From contig CM036761.1 in assembly GCA_020796225.1 (NCBI GenBank), forward strand, positions 33,314,928-33,378,927: a stretch of DNA of 64,000 nucleotides, given 5' to 3'. Of the stretch, positions 1-9,800 are shown in pieces; the first letter of the stretch is position 1; every line of letters starts with the position of its first letter. A model generated the notes under the pieces. The model ran no database searches and was not told where the DNA came from. It was given only the letters and a program-made list of their open reading frames with translations. This DNA comes from Arion vulgaris (taxonomy: Eukaryota > Mollusca > Gastropoda > Stylommatophora > Arionidae). The position numbers and the translations under genes are program-made.

Positions 1-1054
1 ACAAGCAACAAGTGTTTAAGAATTGATTGATAGAGTGAATGCAAACAACAACAAACCATCTTGAATGAGGATACAACAATTTATGTTTATACAACATTTT
101 AAGGAGTCTGAAACCACACGTTGTAAAAGTAGGACCGGACGCATGCGACACAGAATGAGAAATATGTCTAACAAGAGAGTTATGCAAACCATGAGTATGC
201 ATACACTTTGTCATCAGCTGGGGCAGACTGTTCACTTATTTTTCTTCCTGTATTGCTATGACATATATTTATATGGAACCTACGGAGAAGACCAAACATA
301 GTATATAATTTTTTTAATGGCAATTAATATAGTTCTTTATTATTAAGGAACTGGAGAGACAACAAGGACAAATTGTCCTATAATTCCAAGATGTACTGAT
401 ACCCATTGGTGGTTGTGATATTGATAGCAGTTGTGATCTACCAGAAACTCAATCAACAGAAAACACCATGTTATTTACTACTTGACAATATCAGTTGTTT
501 ATTTTAGCCATCCAAAATCAACAATCAAGAACTGCTCAACAGGTGCAACCAGGAGGAAATGCACACAGAGATTAGTCTTCTTGTTTGTTCATTCTACACC
601 AACCACTGTTGAACAACTCCTTGTGGTTGGTATGGGAGTGTCAGTTTGTTGTGCCTTAGGGTGCCTACAGACATGTAGTCCAGCCCTTCCGGCATCTGCC
701 TGCTTTATTATTCAGGTTAACCTCCCACTGTAGGACAACAATAACAAAATTAATAACTGACCTAGTGGAGTATATTCCCCTAAACGAGCCATTGGTTTGT
801 TAGTCTTTGACCTTGCAATCAAGTTTCCCAGTCTGCACCTCTGGGAGATGCAACTGGCTTGTATGGTCTACGGGTCATCAGTAGGCTACTCAATTTCACT
901 TTTCGCCCTTCCTTAGAAAGACTAACCGACCCCAACATTACTAGATGCGGAGCCAGGCACATAACATACCTTGAAGACTACATACAGGAATGAAAGGTAA
1001 AGGCTGCAGCTGGATAGAATACATTCTCAACAACTATCCAGAGGTCATTACATA

Positions 1055-1300
1055 AACTGCATTGCAGGGAACTCGGAGGGAGGACCAAAAAGATGGACAA
1101 TCGCAACCTAGCAAAGTGCATTGGAGGTGAAAATGCACAGTGTAGGTTAACTTTGGGACACCTTGCACAGAATGGACACGGACAGAGTATGATAGAGAGA
1201 TTTTGGTTTTTTCTTGCAAGACACTACAAGACATGTTGTCTACCCGACAATGTTATTGGTCCATTCTAAGGAAAAGAAAAAGAAGGCTGTTGGTTGTTAT
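1055..1300 (+). mobile_element. LINE 3' remnant
   Basis: Translation across frames gives a GGPKRWT-type basic stretch followed by LWDTLHRMDTDR, the look of a non-LTR RT C-terminal tail. Frames are broken and the family is not resolved. Confidence 0.35.
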
Positions 1301-1330
1301 GTATAATCATTTTTTTTTTTTTGTTTACAG

Positions 1331-1450
1331 AAGTTGGGTTCTAATCTACAAAAAAGCAGCAGAGCTGATTACAAACCATGGTTGTGTACACATGTTGCTG
1401 TCTCAATGTTCAAATATTTGCTGAGAAAGCTGAAGGGAAGTCAAAATCAG
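1331..1450 (+). CDS. Possible unassigned exon
   Basis: A 15-T tract and TTTACAG precede 40 open codons (phase 0 to 0) ending at CAG/GTATTC. The reading contains KPWLCTHVAVSMFKYLLRKL. The splice context is good but no family is recognised, and its phase does not fit directly to the exon at 6806. LINE-like sequence lies just upstream (1055-1195), so a transposon origin is possible. Confidence 0.25.
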
Positions 1451-1547
1451 GTATTCCATTGTTTTGTAAAGCACTTTCATTTTGTGGGCAGAATTTAACT
1501 GATTTTCTCCTATAAGCCGATGGGAGCCCCAAAACCGCTATTTACTC

Positions 1548-1563
1548 ATGGCGGCGAGCCGTT
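1548..1563 (+). CDS. Candidate first coding exon of the AKT1S1-like gene
   Basis: An ATG in a short CpG-rich patch that is unusual for this AT-rich window opens the reading MAASR and meets a good donor (GTGAGC) one base into the next codon. That phase is exactly what the acceptor at 6806 needs, so splicing would give MAASR-Y-AFLTCP. The assignment is inference: the exon is only 16 bases long, the intron would be 5.2 kb, and no transcript is available. The true start could equally lie left of the window. Confidence 0.3.
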
Positions 1564-1734
1564 GTGAGCGTCAGGTTTATTTCCTAGTTAAACGAGTTTT
1601 ATATTTACATTCTTCTTTTCCATTTCGGTACAAGACTTTACCGACAAGTAGCTTATTTACGAACCACATGCTATCGGTTTAGGGTTTTAAAAAAAATTGT
1701 TTTGGTCATATTTATTGTGTTTTCAAGCCAGCTA

Positions 1735-2437
1735 CCGGGTATAGAACCAATACTGACATACGGATGCGAGTCATGGAAATAAACAAACAGATCGAAAAAT
1801 CTCTGGAGCCACAGAGATGTGGTTTTACAGACGAATGATGAGAATTCCATGGACTGCTAAAATCACTAATATTGAGGTGTTGAATGAGGTCAAGACACAG
1901 AGAAAATGTATTACCAATATAATAAAGAGGAAGTCATCATTTTTCGGACATGTGATAAGGAGGGGGGGTTTAGAACATATTGTAACATTTGGTTAAATCG
2001 AAGGTAGACGAGACAGAGGAAGACAGACACCCGAGTGGTTACCGGGCCCAAATTTGGGTGTAAAGAATAGAACCACTGTTACCTGCCATGCATGTCGTAA
2101 GAGGCACTAAGGAGGTTTGGCTTAAATCGGATGCACATGTCCTAAAGCGTGTAGAAGTTTATGCTGGGCCTACCAAACCATTGTGCAACGTATACACTTG
2201 CTTGGCAAGGATCAAACATATCACAAGAGTGATTAAAATTGGTCGTAAGAACAACGCAAAGAAGAAAAAGAGGAAGACAGAGAGAGAAAATTTTGGATAT
2301 CCTGACTTCATGGCACAGTAGAGCGTCAACTTCTGAATTGATAGCAAACACCAAAGATAGAGATTTGTGGAGATCCATGATCGCCTACACCAGCCAACCT
2401 GATGATGATGACCGGGTTGTACAAAATTGTTTACCAT
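1735..2437 (+). mobile_element. LINE RT C-terminal end, interrupted by SINE-A
   Basis: The left part (1735-2014) translates to LTYGCESW...RRMMRIPWTAKITNIEVL...FFGHVIRR, the conserved post-RT region of APE-type LINEs. The right part (2281-2437) continues with RGRQREKILDILTSWHSRAS, then ELIANTKDRDLWRSMIA. A SINE-A copy at 2027-2268 splits it. The same family's end recurs at 19820-19990. Confidence 0.7.
2015..2280 (+). mobile_element. SINE-A with 12-bp target-site duplication
   Basis: The SINE-A copy runs from the CCGAGTGGTTACCGGG head through the shared module (GTCGTAAGAGGC) to the tail TTGGTCGTAAG...GAAGAAAAAG. AGAGGAAGACAG flanks it on both sides (2015-2026 and 2269-2280), which proves insertion into the LINE. 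The copy is slightly decayed. Confidence 0.8.
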
Positions 2438-3369
2438 AGCAACAAGCGAGAAAGTCACATGATAAGACGTGTAAATATTATTCAGTTTCTGTGTTCTTGA
2501 ATTTTTCTTACTATTTGATATACTTTATGGTAACCACCAAGTGAAAGGTGTTTTGGAAATTCAAAATATGAACCTAAGTTGGGATTTTAAAATATTTTTT
2601 AAATGCTTTTCTGTTGTAAATAATAATTTTACATTTCCAATTTTCCTTCTAAATTTAAAAAAAACAATAGTTTTAGATCAATCTTAAAGAAAATTCATTT
2701 ACCTACAAAATGGCATGTTACTCATATAAATCTGTTAATAATTAAGAAAACTGCAAAGGGAAAATGGGACCTAAATTTTATTTAGCCACAACCCGTTTTT
2801 CAATTCAGTAGCTAATCAGTTAAGTATCCAAGCCTAGTGTTTTGTTTATGAAAGGGTGACCTGACATCAGTTTTCTGGTCTGCTGTCTTAATCTGTTCAA
2901 ATAGTATTTTAATAGTATCAAATAGTAACTTAATACTGTTCAAATACTGTTGTATGTGGTGTCATATCCTCCTTAAGCTGGTCCTGGTAGATGTGTGTAT
3001 AAACCACCAGACTTAAACCAATTGATCTAGAGGAGCAAAGGAACTAAAACAATAGTGAACATGGACCCAACATGAAAAGAACACTCAATACTCCCCAACA
3101 ATTAGAATTATTGAATCACCAATAGCGAAGGTGACAACACTCTGCACTAGTGACAGTGGAAATTTTGGTTCTCAAAATTGAACCCCCATGCATTGTAGGT
3201 TGCAGTGGTACTATTCTTTGCTTCCCTTGCAGGCCCCTGCACCAAACGGGAGGTATTGTGAATCATGACATATTGTTCCTTCTGCCCTGAATGTTGATCC
3301 TATGCATAGAGCCTAGATAGTTTGGTATAACTAACAGGTAATGTATAGTCTGTAATGGACACTGAATAG

Positions 3370-4330
3370 ATGAGACTGCAGTAAAACTATTTGATTGGCA
3401 AAACACGTAATCACAAAGTACTGTAGTTTTACAAATTACAAAAACAATGACAAAATACAGCAACGTTTGACCAACAAGGCCTTTATCAAGCAACGAACAA
3501 CAGGAGTGACAAATTTTAAAAACAAATGGACGACCAAATACAAACGTTTCTAATGAAAATCTGGGAATAAAAACGAAATAAATGTAACACACAAAAAACA
3601 CACATAAAAACTAGAAATAGAACGGAACAGAAACAATGAAAAATCTAGTAAATATATAACTTGAATACATGCAAGTTTCTTATTGACGATGGTTTCACAT
3701 GCGAGTCCCGTAATCTTATCTATGCCATTATCTGTAAGCGGTGTAACAAGGCTTATATCGGCGAGACAGGCAAGAGGCTCAGTGACCGATTCACCCAACA
3801 CTTGCGTGACATACGTCAATGCTCTCTGACCCCTGTAGCAACCCATTTCAATGATACTGGCCATTTGGAGCTCACGATGTCCAGGTCACAGCCATCCGAT
3901 CATGTTCCTTGGATGATGCAGTCGATTTGCTCTGGAGAATCGGTTGATTTCTTTGTATGGTACCTTGCGACCACTGGGCTCAACGTATTACATTCCTATG
4001 CTTCTTAGTACTTTCTCTTCCCATGCCTTGTAATCTATATGGGTATATGTTGCATGTATTCAAGTTATATATTTACTAGATTTTTCATTGTTTCTCTTCC
4101 GTTCTATTTCTAGTTTTATGTGTGTTTTTGTGTTACATTTATTTCGTTATTCGTTTTATTCCCAGATTTTCATTAGAAACGTTTGTATTTGGTCGTCCAT
4201 TTGTTTTTTTAAATTTGTCATTCCTGTTGTTCGTTTGCTTGATAAAGGCCTTGTTGGTCAAAACGTTGCTGTATTTTGTCATTGTTACTGTAATGTTTAA
4301 AACTAAATTACAAATTTTCAATTCCAATTT
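3370..4330. mobile_element. Penelope-like element fragment with inverted arms
   Basis: A GIY-YIG endonuclease ORF (3661-4008, +) sits between two arms of about 250 bases in inverted orientation: 3673 leftwards to about 3418 and 4051 rightwards to about 4305. The arms share stretches such as TTTACTAGATTTTTCATTGT and AAGGCCTTGTTGGTCAAA. Known for the family: Penelope elements carry repeated termini that may be direct or inverted after 5' truncation, and often encode hammerhead motifs. The reverse transcriptase is absent. A further copy of the outer arm lies at 37285-37372. Confidence 0.75.
3661..4008 (+). pseudogene. GIY-YIG endonuclease end of Penelope-like polyprotein
   Basis: The ORF reads FTCESRNLIYAIICKRCNKA, then YIGETGKRLSDRFTQH and later TGLNVLHSYA. 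The LIY...YIG pair about 13 residues apart, the downstream Arg-rich LSDRF segment and the GLN near the end fit the C-terminal nuclease of EN-containing Penelope-like elements. The zinc-finger-like CKRC between the two motifs is also seen. The 115-residue ORF lacks the RT half, so this is a truncated copy. Confidence 0.75.
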
Positions 4331-4560
4331 TATCTCAATCCTAACATATACCTGTGAGAGTTGAAAAATAACAAAATATTTAGAAAGTAAGTTGAATGCA
4401 TTTGAAAATAAATATCTACAAAATAATCAGTATAAAATAGTATGAATTTAGGAGAGATGATGAAATCAGAGAAATGTCTAGTCCACTATTAGTATCAGCC
4501 ACTATTAGTATCAACTGTTAAAAGAAAGAGAAGATGGAAATATGTCAGACAGGAAATCGA
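4310..4560 (+). mobile_element. LINE RT C-terminal fragment
   Basis: This is a decayed version of the sequence at 43090-43545: shared stretches include AAGTTGAATGCATTTGAAAATA and AAAGAGAAGATGG. The protein reading ILTYTCES...KLNAFEN...RKRRWK matches the post-RT region. It abuts the right arm of the Penelope-like element. Confidence 0.6.
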
Positions 4561-5164
4561 AATTCTAGTTTAATGGGGGCTGGTTTTTGTATAAGTTTGA
4601 ATAGAACACTATAAATTTGTTGGCAATTTTACTCTATTCTATGAGTCCATGGTTATTTATTGATGAAAAATATAAATAATACTGCTATTCCTTAGTGTTA
4701 AACTTAACTTCTTACATAATATAACCTTAATTTTGCATGTTGTGTTGTTTTTAAAATGAATTTGTATAATTCCTATAATTTTTATCTGAGCCCGCCGGCC
4801 GTATGTTATCGGAGGTCACGGTCCAACATATCTCCATATTTGTGTTACTCATACTTCATTATTACATTGCTGAGATTACTAAATGAATCTAGGAATAAAA
4901 ATGAGAGCAAACTGTTGCTGGGTTGATGACAGGTTATGCATGCATCAGAAATGTGCTAATTGGAAATTTTTTATGAGTACAAGTGTGCATATGAACATGT
5001 GCATAACAGCTTGCTTATGCTTATTGTGTATCAATTGTGAGAGATTGAACAATAAAACTTGTGCTTTTTTTAGACTACAGAAAAGAATGAAATGTAGTCA
5101 GTGTCGTATGTGAACAATTGTTATTTATTGTCATCTGTGTTATACCTGATACTTCAGTAGTTCT

Positions 5165-5402
5165 TCTTCGAACGAAAGAATGGTATCACTGTGACCTACA
5201 ATGCATGTCGTAAGAGGCAACTGATGTAGGCCCTAGGGATGCTACCCTAGTAAATAAAAAGCAGCGCAGAAATCGGAAGGGCTGACCTACCTGTAGGCGT
5301 GTAACTGGCACAACGTACAATCACTCTTGGGCTCAGATCACATACAAATCACACAGAGTGGTTAACAAGTGGTCGATATGGAGCATTTGAATAAGAAGAA
5401 TG
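5165..5402 (+). mobile_element. SINE-B
   Basis: It carries the shared module (CATGTCGTAAGAGGC), then the SINE-B body CTACCCTAGTAAATAAAAAG and AACTGGCACAACGTACAATC, and the tail GTGGTTAACAAGTGGTCGAT ending in an AAGAAGAAT run. The 5' end is slightly truncated. Confidence 0.75.
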
Positions 5403-5564
5403 AGAGATACAATTAGTATAGATATACTTATGCAAAAGGGAAGCAATGACACTATCTCATATATTTACTGTTATCAACATATGTGGACCTCAGTAATAAA
5501 AAGAGGTGTTGAAAAACACTATTAGCCTTTATTTTAACACTATTAACAGTTTTATTTTTGTGCC

Positions 5565-5900
5565 AGGGCATGCAGGTGTAAGGGGAATGAACGTGCGGAT
5601 AGGCTTGCAGGTATGGCTGCTGTCCAAAGCGGACGAGCAATGGACCAGGCTGATATTATAAATTCCTTAAGGAGAGAGGGCGTGTACATGATTCACATAA
5701 TAGCGGTGAATCCACAACACTAACCAGACTGCAAGAACTCAAAGTTAAGTGTGGTGTAGCTCGACAAGAACGCTATGCTGGCAGACAAAGAAGAATTGTA
5801 AACCAACAAAGAACCGGTGTCGTTAGTCGCCACACGCTGATGGACATACTGAGGGAGAGATCGGAGCACTTATGGACTAATTTGTTCAACGTGCAGTGAT
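5565..5900 (+). mobile_element. LINE RNase H 3' end
   Basis: It reads PGHAGVRGNERADRLAGMAA, then QSGRAMDQADIINSLR. GHxGVxGNExAD is the RNase H signature found at the C-terminus of I/Jockey-group LINEs. Related fragments lie at 17820-18260, 39110-39640 and 61000-61330. It is broken by stops. Confidence 0.65.
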
Positions 5901-6066
5901 GGTGATCCGACGACTAAACTAAAAAAACTAAAACTATTAGCCTGTTCTAGAAATCTCTATTATCCTGATGCCAAGTGGCAAAACAGTATTAGAGAAAAGA
6001 AGAAAGATCAATATATGATACTAGTGTCTGTGAGCTAGAATTATCATCGTCATTGGCCTCTTTGTC

Positions 6067-6744
6067 TCAGGAGACAATAGGTGTTGCGGCATGTAGTATG
6101 TTCTGTGCTGAATCACAACATTTCATGTGGCTGTAATGGCCTATTCTGGAGTGGCAATCCTTGCCACAGTTGCTGCAGGTAAAACTGGAGACTAGAGCCG
6201 ATGCATGGGATGTTCTCTGTGCTCTCTTTTGCCTCCACATGTGATGTTGTTTTCTTCTTTTCTTTTTGAGCCGCCTCGCCATGCTTGCCTGTCTTTGGCC
6301 AGCGAACCTAGTGTTTTTGTCTATGCCGCATGAAGTTAGATCACGCTTGCAGGTGTCAATGAAGCGTAATAATGGGCGCCCATGCTGTCTAGCACCAGAT
6401 GCGAGTTGACCATATAGAATGTTCTTTGGGATTCTATCATCACTCATACGGCACACGTGTCCCGGCCATCTGAAATGTCGCTGACTCAGTAAAGTGTGCA
6501 TGCTTGGAATGCCAGCACTGTTCAGGACTTCTATATTGGAGATGTGATCTTGCCATCGGATGTTGTATATTCGCCTGAGACAGCGCATGTGGAGGGTGTT
6601 GAGGCGATGTTCTTGCCTAGCATATGTGGTCCATGTCTCACTACCATACAGCAGAGTGCTGAGAACACAAGCTTTATATACTTGTGTCTTGGTTTTTCTT
6701 GTGAGTGCCCTGTTTTCCCACACACGCTTTGCTAATTTAAACAT
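6067..6744 (-). mobile_element. LINE ORF2 C-terminus with zinc finger
   Basis: The 225-residue ORF reads [15 protein letters not shown], then CLRRIYNIRWQDHISNIEVL, HFRWPGHVCRMSDDRIPK and a terminal CSNCGKDCHSRIGHYSHMKC finger. This is the conserved post-RT segment and C-terminal zinc finger of an APE-type non-LTR retrotransposon. The upstream RT and endonuclease are missing, so it is a 5'-truncated but still open copy. Confidence 0.8.
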
Positions 6745-6805
6745 ATATTATTATATGTTTAATATAATTTGCTAGAATTATATACTTGTGTAATTGTACT
6801 TTCAG

Positions 6806-6876
6806 ATGCATTTCTAACCTGCCCTCTATTGCCATCATGTGAAGCAGTTGAACTGATTGCTCAAGGATTCCAATTT
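6806..6876 (+). CDS. AKT1S1: AKT1S1-like exon (first firmly placed)
   Basis: A pyrimidine-rich tract ending in TTTCAG precedes the exon and GTAAGT follows it. Only the frame with two leading bases is open. It reads AFLTCPLLPSCEAVEL and ends on a codon boundary. Two cysteines here may pair with the CxxC of the next exon, which is inference. Confidence 0.65.
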
Positions 6877-9800
6877 GTAAGTGCCAGTAGAAATTTCATT
6901 GTTTATGTTGTGTACAGATAAACATTAACTGATTGACGGTCAAATCAGGTGATGGTAGCCAATGGGTCTCACACCATCTGTAAGCTGGGCACTGTCTACC
7001 TATGTATTTAAAGACTGGATCCGGCTGACTTCGTGGATGAGGCTACAAGCTGGCTCATGGGTTAGAACATCAAATCACAGCAAAGCTGTTTGGTCCGCTT
7101 AGAGCACGGAAATGTGGGTAGGAAGCCCTGGTCATCTACTTCATCTGATACTATCTCCAGTAGTCTTGACTTGTCTTGCCCCTGGATACAGATAGTCCTG
7201 GATGAGAGAGTGAGGTTGATGAATAACACAGCTTTTCCTAACTTTAATACAGCACAAGATACAGTTTCAGACAACACATGTCTGAGGCTGGCATCATCAC
7301 TTGTGATAGATGGCTGTTATTATCAGCCGATTGTGCCCATTTCTGCTTCTGATGGACAGGTTTACTACCTGGATATGTCTTGGATGAAAATTTAGAATGA
7401 ATCCATACACTGGTGGATACAGTAGTCCTGTTGTAACAAGTGGACATGTTTCTCTAAGGACTCTAATGGAGACAGAGAAGCAGTTATTTGGTGCAAATTC
7501 TGCTTTTGTGATTGTCGGAAGCTGTGATTTTGTACATGTATTTCCTTCTATTTAATAAGAATTTATCAGTCCCTGCGCCTGATTATGAGAAAATGAAGTT
7601 GTCTGCTATAACAACTGTCATATTATTGATATCATAAAATGTTTCAGAGCCACAAATGTCTGGTTCAGCGCATTCGAGATGGAGATTGGACTGTCTATGT
7701 GTGTGCCCCATGTCACATGCAAACGCATGCGGTCAATCTCTCTGCTAAACTTGTAGCTGTCAGCTCAGCAATGAAGGTAAGACTTAGTGGAATATCTTCA
7801 TAAATAATCATTGCATAACAACTGTCTTGTTGATGTTTACTTTAGTTTTTGTTACTCTCATTTCATGGTGTAATCTTTTCTTAGGACACTTATTTGTTTA
7901 TTTGGGGAGGGGATTTGCCCACAATAAATTCAGCCATAGTCATGGTATCCAATTTGGCCTTTCTACCTGAATTTTGCATTACGGCTTGCTTTCTTTATCA
8001 CCAGTGTCCTTCGTCATTTAAGCAACCCTTACTCTGCTACTTTAGAGGTATTTGTAATTTATATCCCCAAGTAAAGAATCCTGGAAGATATAGTCCAACC
8101 GCATATTATGTGCACACCGAGAATTGTTGGTCCATGCTGGCCTTGAACCCCGAACTTCCGTAGCCCGTGATCACTAGTGCAGTGTTATCAGCTTCTCTGT
8201 CTGCAACCTCCACTTGACACTTATTAAGTTTTTGTATTTTTAATCAGGAGAACCAAGTGGCACAAGAAATACCTGGGGCAAAAGAAGTAGATAAAGACAA
8301 GTAGGAAAATCTCACGTCATAACAAGATAGTATGAGAAGGAAGCAGTTAACTGATGCAGGTTTTTGATGCACATTTAATCTAAAGTAAATTTCAGAACTT
8401 CTCTATCTTTTATATTGTTGAACAATTGATATCTTAGTAGTATGTTGTGAGGTGTAAGGACTAGGTTTAGGGGCATGGGGGGGGTTGTTTCTTCCCTGAA
8501 GTTTTTAATTGTGCACTTTTTCCAATGTCATTTACTTGGTAAATAATTTGTAGTCAAAAGATTGGTTTTATTTTTTTGCTGTACTTTGTAATATTGCCTT
8601 ACTACGTGGTATTTATTTTCATCATTATTATCATATTTTATACAGATTGGCAATGAGGCCATACAGAAGATGAAGAGCAATCCAGATTATTCTCAAGTAT
8701 TTAATCTACTGCTGTGTCCAGTTGATGGGAAACAGAAAGACAGCGGTATGGCCATTTCTATAATGCAGTATGCTTTCTTCTTTGTTTTCATTTTCTCTAG
8801 AATAAAAATACATTTTTAACTGTCTTTACTGTAATACCACTTTTTATGGTGGTGAAGGATAAGGGGGACATGAGACAGGAATTTAATTGCTGCATGGCTA
8901 GTGCAGTCACTGTGAAACTATTCAGGTTAGGATTTTTTCTTTATACCCCGACAGATAAACTATTCGACCTTATGTACACATGAGCTATATTTGTAATTAT
9001 GTTAAAATAGTTATGTTGTGATAAAGCTATTCCTTTCATTTAATATAGATGCCATTCAGCTGCAGAGTTATGAGACCTTACAAAAACAATTGGGAGATCT
9101 TCAGGATGTGTTGACACTGTATTTGAAACAAGAAGAGGATGCCATGGAGAGAAGAATAAGGTTTGACTTTAATTCTCACTTGTTATTCTTCTTTATCGCC
9201 TGTGTGCTGCGGGGCTGCAAAGGGAGCAAGAGTAGCAGCACTGCGACCTACAAGGCATGTCGTAGAGGCGACTAAGGTGGGGTTTGGCGTAGGGCTGGCT
9301 ACCCTATCCAGTAGAAAATTTTAGCCGCAAAATCCAACCAACCATGAACAAGTCACATAAAAATAAAATAAAAACTGTGCCAACCAAGAGGAAAAGAAGC
9401 TCTTCTAGAAGAGGTATGAAGCGATGCAGAGAAAGCTGCAAGGGTCTACACCGAGATTATCTTCCTTTCACCTAGGAAAAGCTCCAGAATTGGCACCTGG
9501 AATGTTAGAGTATGTATCAAATGGGAAAGACAGCACAGGTTGTAAATGAGATGAAATTTCACGGGATTGGCATCTTGGATTATGTGAAACTAGGTGGAAT
9601 GGTGCAGGCAAACAACGTCTAAACACAGGAGAAACAATGCTGTTCTCAGGCCATATGGAAGAAAATCCCCTCCATAGTGAAGAGTGGCTTTAATGCTATC
9701 TAAAGAGCGGAGAAGGCACTAATAAAATGGAAGCAGTGAGTCCTAGGATAATCACAGCAACATTCAGAACCACCAAAAGAAAGTATTCTTGAATGTGAAC

